Positions 1-8,778 of a DNA stretch of 64,000 bases are shown piece by piece. This DNA is from Devosia ginsengisoli (lineage in GTDB: Bacteria; Pseudomonadota; Alphaproteobacteria; Rhizobiales; Devosiaceae), in assembly GCF_007859655.1 (NCBI RefSeq), contig NZ_CP042304.1, forward strand, positions 558,001-622,000, given 5' to 3'. A model generated the notes under the pieces. The model did not search any database. It saw only the letters and a list, made by a program, of their open reading frames with translations, and was not told the DNA's origin. The position numbers and the translations under genes are program-made. Each line of letters opens with the position of its first letter. Position 1 is the first letter of the stretch.

Positions 1-39
1 GATGGCGTCCGCGACGCCGCCGACCCCTATGCCAAGTGA
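1..39 (+). CDS. C-terminal end of an ABC transporter permease (partial)
   Basis: Frame 1 reads twelve codons to a TGA at 37-39, giving the tail DGVRDAADPYAK. A G-[LV]-R-D-A-x-D-P-x ending is typical of DppC/OppC-type permeases of peptide-family ABC importers. It lies 7 bp before the double ATPase gene, the usual order in such operons. Only the tail is in the window, so the family call rests on this short motif and on the neighbour. Confidence 0.6.
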   Translation, partial: DGVRDAADPYAK

Positions 40-46
40 GGCTGCC

Positions 47-1720
47 ATGACCGACAAACCCATCCTGCGGGTCAGCAGCCTCTCCGTCGATTTCCCCATG
101 CACCGCTCGGTCCTCCATGCGGTCAAGGATGTCAGCTTTGACCTGCATCGCGGCGAAACCCTCTGCGTCGTCGGCGAAAGCGGCTCTGGCAAATCCGTCA
201 CCGCCCGCGCCATCCTGCAACTCGTCGCCAAGCCCGGCATGATCACGTCAGGCCAGATCAATCTCGCCGACGACGGCGGCGAAGTCGACATCGTCGCCCT
301 GGGCAATAGCGGCCCCGCCATCCGCCAGATTCGCGGCCGCCGCATCGCCATGATCTTCCAGGAGCCGATGACGAGCCTCTCGCCCGTCCACACTATCGGC
401 CACCAGATCGTCGAAACCATCCTGCTGCACGAAAAGATCACCAAGGAAGCAGCCCGCCAGCGCGCCGCCGCTCTGCTCGACCGCGTGCGCATCCCCAATC
501 CCGAAGCGGCGCTCGATCGCTATTCCTTCGAATTTTCCGGCGGCATGCGCCAGCGCGCCATGATCGCCATGGCCCTGTCCTGCAACCCGGAAATCCTTAT
601 CGCCGACGAGCCTACCACTGCGCTCGACGTCACCACCCAGGCCGAAATCCTCTCGCTGATCCGCGAGCTCCAGCGCGATCGCGGCATGGCCGTGCTGTTC
701 ATCACGCACGACATGGGCGTCGTCGCCCAGATCGCTGATCGCGTCATGGTGATGTTCCGCGGCGAAAAGGTCGAGGAGGCCAATGTTTTCGACCTCTTTG
801 CCCGCCCGCAACAGGCCTATACCCGCGCGCTGCTCGGCTCTGTGCTCAAGCTCGAAACGCCCGCGCCGCGCCCCACACGTCCAGTCGCGGAAACGCCCAT
901 CGCCCAGATCAATGATCTGGCGCTGCATTTCCCGCTCAATCCCGGCTTCTTCGGCCGCCCCACTGCCTATCTCAAGGCTATCGACGGCATCAGCCTCACC
1001 ATCAACGAAGGCGAGACGGTCGGCGTGGTCGGCGAATCCGGGTCCGGCAAGACCACGCTCGGCCGCACCCTGCTGCGCGTCTATACGCCCACCGATGGCC
1101 AGGTGAACTACCGTCGTGGCGACGGCACCACGGTCGACATCGCCTCGCTCGGCAAGGCCGGCATGAAGTCGCTCTATGGCGAAGTGCGGATGATCTTCCA
1201 GGATCCCCATTCCTCGCTCAATCCGCGCATGACGATCTACCAGATCATCTCCGAGCCCCTGCGCACCAATACCGACATGTCCGAGTACCAGATGATGGAT
1301 CGTGTGCAGGAATTGCTCACCCGCGTCGGCCTGCCCGCCGATATTGGCGACCGCTATCCGCATGCCTTCTCCGGCGGCCAGCGCCAGCGCATTTCCATCG
1401 CTCGCGCCATCGCCGTGCGGCCGCGCCTCATCATCGCCGACGAACCCACCTCCGCGCTCGACGTCTCGCTCCGCCACCAGGTGCTCGACCTGATGCGCGA
1501 CCTGCAATCGGAATTCGGCCTCTCCTACCTCTTCATCTCGCACGACATTTCGGTCATCCGCTATTTCTGCGACCGGGTGGCCGTGATGAAAAACGGCAAG
1601 ATCGTTGAGATCGGCGACGTGGCGCAGATTTGCGAGCGCCCCCAGCACGACTATACCAAAACGCTGATCAGCGCCGTGCCGCGCCCCGATCCTCGCCTGC
1701 GCGCCGACGCCCCCGCCTGA
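47..1720 (+). CDS. Peptide-type ABC importer, fused double ATP-binding protein (YejF/DppDF-like)
   Basis: Two complete ABC domains in one chain of about 557 residues, so one polypeptide can supply both ATPase sites of an oligopeptide/nickel-type importer at the inner face of the membrane. The first domain has Walker A GESGSGKS, signature SGGMRQR and Walker [12 protein letters not shown]. The second has [16 protein letters not shown] and [12 protein letters not shown]. Each is followed by the oligopeptide-type C-terminal extension. The frame is open back to an ATG at position 2, but that would overlap the upstream permease. I chose the ATG at 47, just after the permease stop. The uronate-dehydrogenase-like gene starts 10 bp downstream, which suggests the cargo may be a uronic-acid oligosaccharide rather than a peptide (inference). 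Confidence 0.9.
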   Translation: MTDKPILRVSSLSVDFPMHRSVLHAVKDVSFDLHRGETLCVVGESGSGKSVTARAILQLVAKPGMITSGQINLADDGGEVDIVALGNSGPAIRQIRGRRIAMIFQEPMTSLSPVHTIGHQIVETILLHEKITKEAARQRAAALLDRVRIPNPEAALDRYSFEFSGGMRQRAMIAMALSCNPEILIADEPTTALDVTTQAEILSLIRELQRDRGMAVLFITHDMGVVAQIADRVMVMFRGEKVEEANVFDLFARPQQAYTRALLGSVLKLETPAPRPTRPVAETPIAQINDLALHFPLNPGFFGRPTAYLKAIDGISLTINEGETVGVVGESGSGKTTLGRTLLRVYTPTDGQVNYRRGDGTTVDIASLGKAGMKSLYGEVRMIFQDPHSSLNPRMTIYQIISEPLRTNTDMSEYQMMDRVQELLTRVGLPADIGDRYPHAFSGGQRQRISIARAIAVRPRLIIADEPTSALDVSLRHQVLDLMRDLQSEFGLSYLFISHDISVIRYFCDRVAVMKNGKIVEIGDVAQICERPQHDYTKTLISAVPRPDPRLRADAPA

Positions 1721-1730
1721 GGATTTTGCC

Positions 1731-2525
1731 ATGCCCCAAATCCTGCTGACCGGCGCTTCGGGAAGGCTCGGCACCCATCTGCGCCACTGGTTTACCGCGC
1801 GGGGCAGGGCCTTTCTCGCCACTGATATCATCTCGGCCCCCGATGACGCCCCCGTCGAGATCGCTGACCTGGCCGATCGCGCCGCGGTGGACCGCCTGAT
1901 GGCGCGGGACATTTCCGCCGTCATCCATTTCGGCGGCATGTCCAAGGAAGCCGGCTGGGACACCATCCTTCATGCCAACATCATGGGCAGCTACAATATC
2001 TTCGAATCCGCCCGCAAGGCCGGCGTCCCCCGGGTCATCTTCGCCTCGTCCTACCATGCCCAGGGCATGTATCCGACCGACGAGACGCCCATCGCCCTGA
2101 CCGATCCCTACCGCCCGGATTCGCTCTACGGCGTCTCCAAGGCCTTCGGCGAAACCCTCAGCCGGCTCTATTTCGACAAGTTCGGCATTGAATGCCTCGC
2201 CATCCGCATCTGCACCGCCGGCCAACCCGGCACCACCCGCGAAGCCCGCCTCTGGTTCAACCGCGACGACATGGCCAGCCTGGTCGATCACGCCCTCGAC
2301 ACGCCAAACCTGGGCCACCGCACCCTCTTCGGCATCTCCAACAACCCCAACGCCTTCTTCCTCACCCCACCCGATCCCGCTTTCGGCTGGGTCCCAACCC
2401 ACAGCGCTCTCGAACTCGGCACCCCCGACCCGCGCGACCCACTGGACCCCGCCGATCCCCGCAACCCGCTGGTGGGCGGCATCTTCACCCAATGGGGCCA
2501 TTTCGACGACGAAGATCCGCGCTAG
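1731..2525 (+). CDS. NAD(P)-dependent sugar epimerase/dehydratase family, probably uronate dehydrogenase
   Basis: A protein of 264 residues, the usual length for bacterial uronate dehydrogenase, which oxidises galacturonate or glucuronate to the aldarolactone with NAD+. Visible elements are the Rossmann motif GASGRLG at residues 8-14, the serine stretch SSYHAQGMYP near 107, and the catalytic YGVSK (YxxxK) near 137 with the following KAFGETLSRLYFDKFG helix typical of this subfamily. It follows the ABC ATPase gene by 10 bp with a weak GGA ribosome site, so the two are probably co-transcribed. Another short-chain sugar dehydrogenase is possible. Confidence 0.8.
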   Translation: MPQILLTGASGRLGTHLRHWFTARGRAFLATDIISAPDDAPVEIADLADRAAVDRLMARDISAVIHFGGMSKEAGWDTILHANIMGSYNIFESARKAGVPRVIFASSYHAQGMYPTDETPIALTDPYRPDSLYGVSKAFGETLSRLYFDKFGIECLAIRICTAGQPGTTREARLWFNRDDMASLVDHALDTPNLGHRTLFGISNNPNAFFLTPPDPAFGWVPTHSALELGTPDPRDPLDPADPRNPLVGGIFTQWGHFDDEDPR

Positions 2526-2629
2526 TGATCTGTGCCTGAGGGCCGTAAACGGTGTGCGGCTAACCAAGCTTTCCGGCAGCGAGGGGCTGACGTGAGGAGC
2601 AGGGCGATGCCAGGCGGATCCCCTCGGTG

Positions 2630-3169
2630 TCAGAACAGGTTTTCGAGGTCCAGCTCTACTGGAATGTCGAAGTTGAAGCCCTTGGTGTAACCGATCCAGC
2701 GGCCCAGGAAGATCACGGCCACCCAGAAGATGAGCGACAGGGCACCGGCGAGCTTGGCTGCGGTGGGCGTGGGGACGTCCTTGTCCCACAGGTCGGCATG
2801 GCGAGCGGTAATGAGTTCGTAAATGAACATGTTGATGCCTGCCAGCGCCAGGGCCACCAGCTTCAAGCGAAATTCGGTGTTGATATAGAAGGTCGTGGCA
2901 TTGGCCGTGAACATCAGCACGCCAGTGACGGCTGCCACGGCAAAGCCGATCCATGTCCATTTCAGCAGGTCATGGGTCACGAGTGACAGCGACCGGCCGT
3001 TGCCGGGAAATCCCAGCAGGCGCAGATCGACGATGGAGATGGTGCCGAAGACCAGCACGACGCCGATGACATGAAACACATTGATGATCGGCCCGGCATA
3101 AATCGAGTCGCGTATCGCGGTGGCGATGCCGCTGGCTTCAATCCCCTGGGCGATAGCCATCAGATCCAT
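2630..3169 (-). CDS. Four-helix membrane protein, DUF6644-like (cassette A, second copy)
   Basis: About 179 residues with four hydrophobic segments. The first carries a histidine (INVFHVIGVV) followed by a D-L-R-L-L-G loop, and the last ends in GRWIGYT. The same features occur in the gene at 23645-24154, which is its closest relative in the window (shared NMFIxEL in the third helix). The start is the ATG at 3169, preceded by AAAGAGAAC. The gene at 3202-3723 lies 32 bp upstream, and the two form the second transcription unit of cassette A. The DUF6644 assignment is from memory of the family and not checked. Function unknown; the conserved intramembrane histidine would suit a metal or heme ligand. 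Confidence 0.75.
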   Translation of the reverse strand: MDLMAIAQGIEASGIATAIRDSIYAGPIINVFHVIGVVLVFGTISIVDLRLLGFPGNGRSLSLVTHDLLKWTWIGFAVAAVTGVLMFTANATTFYINTEFRLKLVALALAGINMFIYELITARHADLWDKDVPTPTAAKLAGALSLIFWVAVIFLGRWIGYTKGFNFDIPVELDLENLF

Positions 3170-3201
3170 TTGGTTCTCTTTCTGCGAAACGGACGGAGTG
3201 G

Positions 3202-3723
3202 TCAGCCGACGAGTTGCGGTGACAGGGAGCCCCAGATTCGGGCATCCCAGGCAATCAGGCGGCCCATGACGATGACGCCGAGCCAGACCAGCAGCGTGAG
3301 GGCGGCGAGCAGGCGGGTCGACGGCTGGGCAACCAGCGTGGTTTCCCATTGTTCGCGGTGGCCGGCCAAGTGGCGTTGAAAGCCGAAGACGGTCAGGATG
3401 CCGATTCCGAGCAGGGCCATCTTGGCCCAAAACGAGAAGCTGATCAGCTCGCGCGCCGGCTCGCCGATGACCATCATGACGCCAGTGATGACGAGGACGG
3501 CCAGAGCTCCCCAGATAAAGGGCATGAAACGGTCGCTCGTGGCGCTCAGGCTCTGATCGCGGCCGGCCCAGCCCCAGATACGCAGCACCACGACGAAGAG
3601 AGAGACAAACACTACGGCGATGGCGACGATGTGGATCGACTGCACCAGGGGGATGACCCACAGATTGGCGGCGATGGTGTTGCTGAGGCTCGTCCCGGCC
3701 AGCCAGGCGGCAAATTCGTTCAT
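3202..3723 (-). CDS. Four-helix membrane protein, DUF6644-like (cassette A, first copy)
   Basis: About 173 residues with four hydrophobic segments, opening MNEFAAWLAGTSLSN. The first helix contains SIHIVAIAVVF and the last segment ends GRLIAWD, matching the pattern of the other three family members here. Its nearest relative is the gene at 24169-24675 (shared LWV[IV]P-x-VQ[ST]IHIVAIA block). The start is the ATG at 3723. Unlike its cassette B counterpart, it is separated from the DUF6152-like gene upstream by a terminator (3953-3983) and its own direct-repeat operator (3896-3927), so it should start a separate transcript. Function unknown. Confidence 0.75.
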   Translation of the reverse strand: MNEFAAWLAGTSLSNTIAANLWVIPLVQSIHIVAIAVVFVSLFVVVLRIWGWAGRDQSLSATSDRFMPFIWGALAVLVITGVMMVIGEPARELISFSFWAKMALLGIGILTVFGFQRHLAGHREQWETTLVAQPSTRLLAALTLLVWLGVIVMGRLIAWDARIWGSLSPQLVG

Positions 3724-3895
3724 GTCGATCGGTCCCGTTGCACAGGCGAGGCGGCAGGGCCACCCAGCTCGGACCAACCTTTTGGGGTTGCCCGATGCTC
3801 GATCACTCCTCCCTGGCGACGCCCAACCTGTTGGCGGTCGGTGCGGCGCCGGCCTCGCGGCTATGGCGCATAGTCTCGCGACAGCCGTCGTAAAA

Positions 3896-3927
3896 CCTGC
3901 ACGTTCTAAACGGGTTTTTTGCATGAA
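3896..3927 (-). promoter_or_regulatory. Direct-repeat operator (RTGCA repeat, 22-bp period)
   Basis: On the minus strand this reads TTTCATGCA, then after one 22-bp period GTGCAGG. TGCA cores lie at 3898 and 3920. It lies between the terminator of the DUF6152-like gene and the start of the membrane-protein pair at 3723, in the orientation of that pair and about 175 bp from its start codon. It is one of eleven matching sites in the window. Confidence 0.65.
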
Positions 3928-3952
3928 AGCGCAGGCGGTAGAGGGGCATAGC

Positions 3953-3983
3953 AAAAGGCCGGACCCCAGGGCCCGGCCTTTTC
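3953..3983 (-). terminator. Rho-independent terminator after the DUF6152-like gene
   Basis: AAAAGGCCGG at 3953-3962 pairs with CCGGCCTTTT at 3973-3982 around a short loop. On the minus strand the stem ends in a T run. It lies 18 bp past the stop codon of the gene at 4001-4519, so it ends the upstream half of cassette A. Confidence 0.75.
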
Positions 3984-4000
3984 CAGAGATGGCGTGAGCC

Positions 4001-4519
4001 CTATTGGGCGTCGGGATTGTATTCCTCGGCAAGGGCGCCTTCCTGGGGCATCACGCCTTCGCCATGCGCGGTGGAGCCTTCGACCGAGTCGCAATGCATG
4101 CCGGCGGCGGGTGGCGTCTTTTCCGGGCACTTGAACAGGCCAGAGGAGCCGCGGTCACCGGCCGGCTGGCCATTGCGCAGCGGATGCAGGCCGGTGCTGA
4201 AGATGGTGCCGGGCGGGAAACCATTGACCGAGATGCCGTCCCGAGCGACAGCCGCCGAACCGCCCATTTCGACGGCCCAGATGACGGGCTCGCCAGCTTC
4301 GTTGCGCAGCACGGCCTTGCGCTCTTCGTCGAGCGGAGCAAAGAAAATCTGCAGGTGATTGGCGTCCGGATTGATGCGAACGACCACGCCGGTGAAAACC
4401 TTGATCTGGCTGCCATCGAACATGGCAAAGGAGTGGTGCGCCTGGGTGGGCAGCGTCAGCGCCGCGATGGCTACCGCGCCGGATAAGGCCGCAGCCAGCA
4501 GGGACTTGAAGAAGCGCAT
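4001..4519 (-). CDS. Exported DUF6152-like protein with mature N-terminal histidine (cassette A)
   Basis: About 172 residues. A signal peptide (MRFFKSLLAAALSG onwards) ends in LPTQA, and the mature chain would begin HHSFAMFD, the hallmark of the family I know as DUF6152 (not verified). A later histidine lies in DANHLQIFF, where the two relatives at 24728-25249 and 30960-31373 have NPHxWLFI. All three also share a GxxxxxG-x-x-x-NPLRDG/HPLRNG-like block. This copy has an extra C-terminal part with two cysteines (FKCPEKT, GMHCDS). It follows the large exported gene by 62 bp. The role is unknown. An N-terminal histidine generated by signal cleavage is also used as a copper ligand in CopC and LPMO proteins, which is the basis for suspecting metal binding. 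Confidence 0.8.
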   Translation of the reverse strand: MRFFKSLLAAALSGAVAIAALTLPTQAHHSFAMFDGSQIKVFTGVVVRINPDANHLQIFFAPLDEERKAVLRNEAGEPVIWAVEMGGSAAVARDGISVNGFPPGTIFSTGLHPLRNGQPAGDRGSSGLFKCPEKTPPAAGMHCDSVEGSTAHGEGVMPQEGALAEEYNPDAQ

Positions 4520-4581
4520 TTTTGTCGTGTCCTCTTGTGTGGATGGGGGCCGGCGGCCAATGCGCCGCCGGCCGGTTGGAA

Positions 4582-5932
4582 CTAGAAGCCGAACAGGGCG
4601 TCCTCGGCGTCGGGACGGGTCATGCCTTCTTCGTGATACTGCTCCCAGATCGCGGCCCAGGGACGACCGTACCAGTCGGTGGCCTGAGCATCGTAGGCCT
4701 GGCCGGGCGCCAGCGGCGTGGCAATGCCGTCGATCGGGAAGATGGTCTGCAGGCATTCGACGAACATATAGGGGTCGCTGTCGAGCATGCCGGCATTGCG
4801 CACCAGGTCACGGTCCATGCGCACCGGTTCCACCAGCGCTTCGGGATCGTAGAAGATGGCTTCGTGATGCACGCCGGTAACTGTGCCGTTGGCATCCTTG
4901 TTGGGCGTGTAGATCTCGACGCTCTGCATCTTGCTCGAATGCTCGAAAGCATTGTGGGTGGTCCAGCCCTGCACGTTCGAAGTCCAGGTAATCAGGGCCT
5001 CGCCGTCCCAGAAGCCGATGGTTTCGCCATACCAACGCGACACGTCCTGGCCGAGGCGTGGCACCACACCTTCTTCATTGAACTCGCGACCGATGAATAT
5101 CTGGGTGAGGGAAGTTGTCGGCGACGCCGGTGATCCACTGCACCACTTCCGGTGTCACCAGCAGCTGGTGGTCGCGGGTGGAATATTCGTGGTAGCGGCG
5201 CATGAAGCCTTCCGGCCAGCAATACTGGCTCTGCCACTGGGCCGCATTGGTATGGGCCTGGTGGTAATGCATCTGCACGGCGCGCTTCTGGTATTCGGGC
5301 GTCAGCAGCGACAGGATGGTGGGCACCTGGTTGATGCGCATGTACCACCAGTTCTCACCGCTCTTGACGTAGCGGCCGTTCCAGTCGGGCGGCGGGTTGT
5401 CGCGGTCATAGACGGTTGGGCCGCCCTTGGCTTCGGTCTCGGCGAGGAGGGCCTCGTAGTGCTCCTTGGCGGTGGCGAAGCCATAGGGGCTGACGATGTT
5501 TTCGCGCGCATAGTCAACGTCGCAATGACCCCAGGGGGCAGTATCGGCGGTTGCGCCCATCACCGCCTGGCCATAGGCGCCCCACATGGATTCGAGCGCG
5601 ATGCCGCTGTTGCAGCGGAAATAGCGCGGATCGGTCCACAACTCCTGGTCTGCGTAGAAGTCTTTCGACGTAAACAGGTCTACCGGCAGCGGCTCGACGC
5701 CTTCCGGCACCGTGCCGGCTTCGGCCGAGCCGACAAAGGCATTGTCCTGGCCGGTGCGGAAGGCCGAGCCCTTGCCCGCCCCGATATTGAGAGCGGGGTC
5801 GTTCTGGTCGGCCATCGGCCAGCCGCGACCGACGCTTTCATTGTCCTGCGCCATAGCGAGCGGCGACAGCACCATCGCCAAGGCGACTACAGACGCGCCG
5901 ATGGCTCTCGATGGTCGTTTCAACACATGCAT
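4582..5932 (-). pseudogene. Large exported cassette protein, interrupted by a frameshift (cassette A)
   Basis: Two minus-strand frames, 5075-5932 (signal peptide ending SPLAMAQ, then about 255 residues) and 4582 to about 5110, together read like the single uninterrupted protein at 25318-26343. The first frame runs to VADNF and then degenerates. The second takes up at LTQIFIGREFNEEG and continues through RWYGETIGFWDGEALI, matching the partner's RRIYIGAEHMN and GDSIGFWNGNKLI. Removing one base from the GGG at 5109-5111 restores one reading frame of about 449 residues. The ribosome site is GGAGGACCC before the ATG at 5932. This is either a real inactivation or a one-base sequencing error. The encoded protein is periplasmic by its signal peptide. 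I do not recognise a function. Confidence 0.75.
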
Positions 5933-6045
5933 AATTGGGTCCTCCGATGTGGGATGGCTGCCTGTCTCGGCGCGGCCGCAGCACTATTCGTGCGGCCGGA
6001 TTTCCCATCCTCGACCGGCAGGTTCTTCGGTTTAGGCGGGACTGA

Positions 6046-6077
6046 CCTGCATGATCGCGCGGGGTTTTCTGCATGAA
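6046..6077 (-). promoter_or_regulatory. Direct-repeat operator (RTGCA repeat, 22-bp period)
   Basis: The minus strand reads TTTCATGCAG and, 22 bp on, GATCATGCAGG; TGCA cores lie at 6048 and 6070. It points at cassette A and lies about 116 bp before the ATG at 5932. It matches the site in front of cassette B (26450-26481). Confidence 0.7.
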
Positions 6078-6134
6078 ACCTGCCGGCCCGGGGGCTGCAA
6101 AACCTGGGGCGGAACGACAGGTATTGCGGTTGCC

Positions 6135-6956
6135 TCAGCGTGCCAGCAGATCAAGCAGTTCGGCGCGCGACCGGGGCAGGGGAGCATCGGCGGAGAGCAC
6201 GCCCCGTACGCGCAGCGCCCTGGCGATATCGAGCAGCAATGGCGAGCGGATACGCAGCCGCTCCAGCAGTGCCAAATCGTCGAATACGGCGTCTGGCGGA
6301 CCCAGCCGTGCAATGCGCCGCTCGCCGAAAATCGCCACGCGCTCCGCCCAGCCATAGGCGACATCCATGTCATGGGTGGCGATAACGATAGCGGTGCCGC
6401 CGGCATTGATGTCCTCGAGTGTCGCCAGCAGTTCGCTGACACCGACGGGGTCGAGCCCGGCCGTAGGTTCGTCGAGCAGCAGCAGCCGCGGACCCATGGC
6501 GAGAATGCCGGCTAGGGCCACGCGCTTGCGTTGCCCGAAGCTGAGCAAATGGGTTGGGCGGTCGGCCAGGTCGGCGATGCGCATGGCCGCCAGTGCAGTG
6601 CGCACCCGGGCGGCGGTGGCATGGTCGTCGAGGCCGAGATTGAGCGGGCCGAAGGATACGTCCTCGAAGACGCTGGCTGCAAAGAGTTGGTCGTCGGGAT
6701 CCTGCAGGACAAGGCCGACGGCGCGGCGCCACAGCGCCAGCCCCTCGCGATCATAGCGGCCGGGTGCACCATCGATGCTGACGCTGCCGCTGCGCGGGCG
6801 AAGCGAGCCGTTGAGCGTGAGGAGCAGCGTAGACTTGCCCGCCCCGTTTTCACCCAGGATGGCGAGCCGCTCGCCGGCGGCGATATCGAGATTGATACCC
6901 GAAAGCGCGACATTGCCGCCTTCGTAATGGTAGGAGACATCCCGAACCGACAGCAC
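6135..6956 (-). CDS. cbiO: Cobalt/nickel ECF-type transporter, ATP-binding subunit CbiO
   Basis: A protein of 273 residues with one ABC domain: Walker A GENGAGKS near residue 37, Q-loop LQDPDDQLF (typical of ECF-type ATPases), signature LSFGQRKR and Walker B LLLLDEPTAGLD. It powers the CbiMNQO importer at the cytoplasmic face of the membrane. It is the last gene of the cbiM-N-Q-O operon and abuts cbiQ with no gap. The order and the CbiM/CbiN partners favour cobalt (or nickel) over other ECF cargo. Confidence 0.92.
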   Translation of the reverse strand: MLSVRDVSYHYEGGNVALSGINLDIAAGERLAILGENGAGKSTLLLTLNGSLRPRSGSVSIDGAPGRYDREGLALWRRAVGLVLQDPDDQLFAASVFEDVSFGPLNLGLDDHATAARVRTALAAMRIADLADRPTHLLSFGQRKRVALAGILAMGPRLLLLDEPTAGLDPVGVSELLATLEDINAGGTAIVIATHDMDVAYGWAERVAIFGERRIARLGPPDAVFDDLALLERLRIRSPLLLDIARALRVRGVLSADAPLPRSRAELLDLLAR

Positions 6957-7703
6957 TCACACCACCCATAATGCAAGGCCGGTCAGAGCCAGCGGCACCA
7001 GCGAAACCACCGACAGCCGGCGCCAGTTGGTCTGCTGTTCGATCGACACGAAACGCAGGTCGCCGGTAAAGCCGCGGCTGGCGAGGCCGTCATTGAGCCG
7101 TTGTGCCCGGCTCAGCACGCGCGGTAGAAGGGCTACCGCGAGACTGCCGCTCGACCGGATCGACCGCTTCCAGCCGCAATGGCCAAGCCGGTTTACCTGG
7201 CTGCGCCAGCCCGCATCGAGGCAATCGAGCAGCAACCAGATCATGCGCAGCATTAGCAGCGCGATATCGGAAAGATCGCGGCTGACTCCGATATGGCGCA
7301 GCAGATCAAGAATGCTGGAAAGCGGGGTAGTCAGCGCGAGAAACAGCAAGGCGGCGACGCAGGCCGTGCTGCGCAGGCCGATGAACAGCGCCTGGCCGAC
7401 GCCGTCGAGGGACGTCAATCCGAACCGGGGCTCGTCAGCCGCGAAGCTGACCGTTATCAATTGCGCCAGCGTGCTGAGCGCGATGAAGCCAAGCGGTACG
7501 CTGGCGGCATGGCGCAGGTCATGCAGGGTGATGCGGGCGCCAGCCAGCGCCAGGCCAACCGCAAGCGCAAGGATGGCCGCCAGCACCAGCCAGTGGCTGG
7601 CCAGCAGAGCGGCGACCATCATGCCAAGCGCCAGCAGTCCCTTTTCCGCCGTCGGCAGGCGCCGCCAGCGGTTGGTGTGGGCGCTGCGATCAATGCTGCG
7701 CAT
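6957..7703 (-). CDS. cbiQ: Cobalt/nickel ECF transporter, transmembrane subunit CbiQ
   Basis: About 248 residues with several hydrophobic helices and the long cytoplasmic region typical of the energy-coupling T-component, which transmits ATP hydrolysis from CbiO to CbiM. The C-terminal part contains ALLPRVLSRAQRLNDGLASRGF, where the A-x-R-G coupling helix is expected. The start at 7703 overlaps the end of cbiN by 14 bp. The only other in-frame start, at 7790, would overlap cbiN far more. It is immediately followed by cbiO. Confidence 0.9.
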   Translation of the reverse strand: MRSIDRSAHTNRWRRLPTAEKGLLALGMMVAALLASHWLVLAAILALAVGLALAGARITLHDLRHAASVPLGFIALSTLAQLITVSFAADEPRFGLTSLDGVGQALFIGLRSTACVAALLFLALTTPLSSILDLLRHIGVSRDLSDIALLMLRMIWLLLDCLDAGWRSQVNRLGHCGWKRSIRSSGSLAVALLPRVLSRAQRLNDGLASRGFTGDLRFVSIEQQTNWRRLSVVSLVPLALTGLALWVV

Positions 7704-8010
7704 GCTTTGCGGCCAGCGGGTGCGCGTCCGGCTCCTGGTTTTTCGGCGTTGCGCTGCGGCGGCCGAAATAGAACCCGACCAGACCGGCACCGAGTGCAGC
7801 CTGCAGAGCGAACAGCAGGCTTTCGATTTCCCCGCTCGGCGGTTCCCAGATGGCGGTGAACCACGGCTCGTAATCAGGCTGGATCTCGGTGATCAGCTCT
7901 TCCGCCTGCCCGTCGGCGCCGCTGAATTCCGCATCGCCCCCGTGATGGAGGACGAGTGGCAGGATGGCCAGCGCAACGACGGCCAGGATCATGACGACAT
8001 TTTTGTTCAT
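7690..8010 (-). CDS. cbiN: Cobalt transport protein CbiN
   Basis: A small membrane protein of 106 residues: an N-terminal helix (MNKNVVMILAVVALAILPLV), a loop with the GADGQAEELI-x-EI-x-PDYEPW block diagnostic of CbiN, a second helix (LQAALGAGLVGFYFGRR) and a hydrophilic tail. CbiN is the accessory subunit needed for metal loading by CbiM. It starts 3 bp after the cbiM stop codon and overlaps cbiQ, so the operon is translationally coupled. Confidence 0.92.
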   Translation of the reverse strand: MNKNVVMILAVVALAILPLVLHHGGDAEFSGADGQAEELITEIQPDYEPWFTAIWEPPSGEIESLLFALQAALGAGLVGFYFGRRSATPKNQEPDAHPLAAKHAQH

Positions 8011-8013
8011 GGT

Positions 8014-8685
8014 TCAGGCCGCCTTGGGTGAGAGGATGTTGAGCAGGGACAGTTCCTTGCGGCTGTATTTCTGCAGCAGGTTCACCACAACCACGGTCAG
8101 CAGCCCCTCGCTGATCGCCAGCGGTATCTGGGTGAAGGCAAAGATCCCCAGGAATTTTACTGCCGCGCCGCCAACGCCCCCAACGGGGTCCGGAAAGGCG
8201 ATGGACAACTGCAGCGCCGTGGTAACGTAGGTGGCAATGTCGCCCAGGCAGGCGGCAAAGAACACCGCGATGGATAGCCCGAAGCCGGCCTTGGTAATCG
8301 AGCGATAGAGGAAATAGGCAACGAACGGCCCGACGATGGCCATGGAAAACACATTGGCGCCGAGCGTCGTGATCCCGCCATGGGCCAGCAGCAATGCCTG
8401 GAACAGGAGGACGATGGTGCCGAGCACCGCCGTTACGGTGGGGCCGAACAGGACGGACGAAAGGCCGGTACCGGTGGGATGCGAGCAACTGCCGGTGACC
8501 GACGGAATTTTCAGCGCCGACAGGACGAAGACGAATGCGCCCGACGCGCCGAGCAGGAGTTTTACTTCCGGCTTTTCGCGGACCAGTTTGGTGATCCGGT
8601 GGGCGCCATAGAGCACGAACGGCGCAGAAACCGCGCCCCAGGCAATAGCGTGCGAGGCTGGAAGATAGCCTTCCATGATATGCAT
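8014..8685 (-). CDS. cbiM: Cobalt/nickel-specific substrate-capture subunit CbiM
   Basis: A membrane protein of 223 residues. The extreme N-terminus MHIMEGYLP is the conserved CbiM metal-binding end, in which the free amino group and His2 bind Co(II) or Ni(II). The [11 protein letters not shown] segment near residue 64 and the LAHGG motif are also family signatures. It is the first gene of cbiMNQO. An SD GGGAGG lies 8 bp before the ATG inside a hairpin (see the leader entry), and a direct-repeat operator lies 96 bp upstream. Cobalt is the better-known cargo for this gene order; nickel cannot be excluded. Confidence 0.93.
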   Translation of the reverse strand: MHIMEGYLPASHAIAWGAVSAPFVLYGAHRITKLVREKPEVKLLLGASGAFVFVLSALKIPSVTGSCSHPTGTGLSSVLFGPTVTAVLGTIVLLFQALLLAHGGITTLGANVFSMAIVGPFVAYFLYRSITKAGFGLSIAVFFAACLGDIATYVTTALQLSIAFPDPVGGVGGAAVKFLGIFAFTQIPLAISEGLLTVVVVNLLQKYSRKELSLLNILSPKAA

Positions 8686-8742
8686 AAAATGTCCTCCCGA
8701 TGCGTGACGGGAGGGCCGTTTTCCGGCTTTACCACTCCCGAT
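8686..8742 (-). promoter_or_regulatory. cbiM leader with mutually exclusive SD-sequestering hairpins
   Basis: On the transcribed strand ATCGGGAG occurs twice (plus-strand 8735-8742 and 8694-8701), with CTCCCG between them (8708-8713). The second copy contains the cbiM Shine-Dalgarno. The middle element can pair with the SD copy (8-nt loop) or with the upstream copy (about 21-nt loop holding a smaller GCCG/CGGC hairpin). That is the layout of a translational on/off switch. I find no cobalamin-box motif. The pairing is seen in the sequence; the switching is inference. Confidence 0.5.
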
Positions 8743-8778
8743 CCTGCCGTCGATAGTCCGTTGGGCGTGAGCGCTAAT

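Noticed and set aside
248..1966. Minus-strand open frame of 572 codons opposite the ABC ATPase
   Set aside because: Antisense shadow typical of GC-rich coding DNA; the plus strand has two complete ABC domains.
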